Source: Pyxidicoccus trucidator (GTDB lineage Bacteria > Myxococcota > Myxococcia > Myxococcales > Myxococcaceae). Taken from it: a DNA stretch of 64,000 nt. Each line of letters opens with the position of its first letter. Position 1 is the stretch's first letter. The position numbers were made by a program, and so were the translations under genes. The stretch is taken from contig NZ_JAAIXZ010000003.1 in NCBI RefSeq assembly GCF_010894435.1, positions 186,001-250,000 of the forward strand, in the 5' to 3' direction. Shown piece after piece: positions 63,417 through 64,000 of the stretch. The notes below the pieces were generated by a model, which was not told where the DNA came from, searched no databases, and saw nothing but the letters and a program-made list of their open reading frames with translations.

Positions 63417-64000
63417 TCAGCGCCGGCTGCCGCGGAGGCCGGCGGAGCGCAGGTAGAAGCGGGCCGTCTGCGCGAGGAACCGCAGCGGAAGGCCCGGCTC
63501 GGCCAGGGCGCGCTGCAGCTCGCTCCCGAGCCCGGTGAAGAGCGTCCGGAGGACCTCCAGCTTCTTCACGTCATCCAGCTCGGACGCATACCCGAGCGCG
63601 GGCAGGCGCCGCCGCCACACGGGGTTGCTGGCGAGGTTGGCGCGCACGGCGTCCAGCACGTCCAGCAGCGTGGGCGCCAGCAGGCCGACGGAGATGGAGA
63701 GTGCCTCCTCGGGGGCCTGGGCCATGTGCCAGTGCCCGGCGGGGATGTAGATGAAGTCCCCGGTGCCCAGGGTGCGCGTCTCCACGGGCGTGGTCTCCTG
63801 CGCGGCCAGCGCGCCGCTCGGCAGCGCGTCCGGGAGGGGCACGGGGTGGAGCGTGTTCTCCCGCAGGAGGTAGTCCTTGCGGCCCAGCGTCTGGAGGATG
63901 AAGACCTCCTCCGGGTCGCAGTGCCAGCCGAAGCCGTGGTGGCCGGCGGGCGTACAGTACAGGTGCAGGTTGATGCGGCCGTGCAGCTCCGCGCTGAAGG
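63417..64000 (-). CDS. JmjC/cupin_4-like Fe(II)/2-oxoglutarate oxygenase (5' end outside window)
   Basis: About 194 residues are visible; the N-terminus lies beyond base 64000. The Fe-binding motif HCD appears in GFGWHCDPEEVFILQTLGRKDYLLREN, the form of the cupin_4/JmjC proteins (RoxA-like ribosomal oxygenases). The second His lies in FIYIPAGHWHMAQ, followed by the usual helical C-terminal part (LLDVLDAVRANLASNPVWRRR). These enzymes hydroxylate ribosomal proteins or modify peptides. The internal GTG at 63842 is not a real start, since the frame and the homology continue upstream. The 167-base gap before the GGGH-repeat gene contains an AT-rich stretch but no clear promoter. Confidence 0.8.
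   Translation of the reverse strand, partial: FSAELHGRINLHLYCTPAGHHGFGWHCDPEEVFILQTLGRKDYLLRENTLHPVPLPDALPSGALAAQETTPVETRTLGTGDFIYIPAGHWHMAQAPEEALSISVGLLAPTLLDVLDAVRANLASNPVWRRRLPALGYASELDDVKKLEVLRTLFTGLGSELQRALAEPGLPLRFLAQTARFYLRSAGLRGSRR

Overview
The window is very GC-rich, with dense, mostly strand-switching gene clusters and many lipoprotein-type secreted proteins. It carries two Hanks-type Ser/Thr kinases, MopE-type repeat proteins, a MYXO-CTERM-like tail and a retron reverse transcriptase closely resembling that of retron Mx162. Together these point to a myxobacterium of the Myxococcaceae/Cystobacterineae group (Myxococcus, Corallococcus, Pyxidicoccus or a relative). No tRNA, rRNA, CRISPR array, transposase or phage integrase was seen.

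Layout. (1) 1-3382: end of a type VI secretion VgrG, followed by a candidate PD-(D/E)XK nuclease cargo, a candidate immunity protein and a small DUF6483-like protein. (2) 3675-8333: an acylating semialdehyde dehydrogenase, a GTP cyclohydrolase II-like protein (URC1 type), a URC4/DUF1688 protein and uracil phosphoribosyltransferase. This looks like a bacterial URC-type uracil-degradation operon. (3) 8446-24838: mainly cell-envelope proteins: a MYXO-CTERM-like protein, an RluA-family pseudouridine synthase, lipoproteins, two tandem PPC-repeat lipoproteins (the second truncated by a nonsense mutation), a CapA-like protein, an M19-dipeptidase-like lipoprotein with a Cys-rich tail, and two mosaic MopE-like paralogues flanking a TPR-like protein. 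(4) 24842-35227: a ClC channel, a secreted SGNH hydrolase, membrane proteins, an Lnt-family N-acyltransferase preceded by a chain of three coupled mini-ORFs, a lipoprotein, a GMC oxidoreductase and an alpha/beta hydrolase. (5) 35285-45519, minus strand: a complete retron (msr-msd plus reverse transcriptase), a SWIM zinc-finger protein and a 2177-residue WD40/HEAT protein. (6) 45713-64000: a hybrid histidine kinase, an Imm11 immunity gene beside a frameshifted AHH-nuclease lipoprotein, a small Cys-rich secreted peptide, a membrane protein with a trypsin-like protease carrying an N-terminal effector-associated-like domain, a kinase-TPR protein, an M49-like metallopeptidase, a second kinase, a GGGH-repeat protein and a partial cupin/JmjC oxygenase.

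A recurring theme is local duplication of gene ends or junctions (8981-9120, 29177-29378, 58984-59098, 11064/13629 and weakly 32513-32656). The strongest items for a second look are the mini-ORF chain at 29185-29338, the URC operon, the retron, and the broken AHH toxin with an intact immunity gene. No annotated stretch longer than about 300 bases is empty: the largest non-coding stretch (36737-37138) is the retron RNA.
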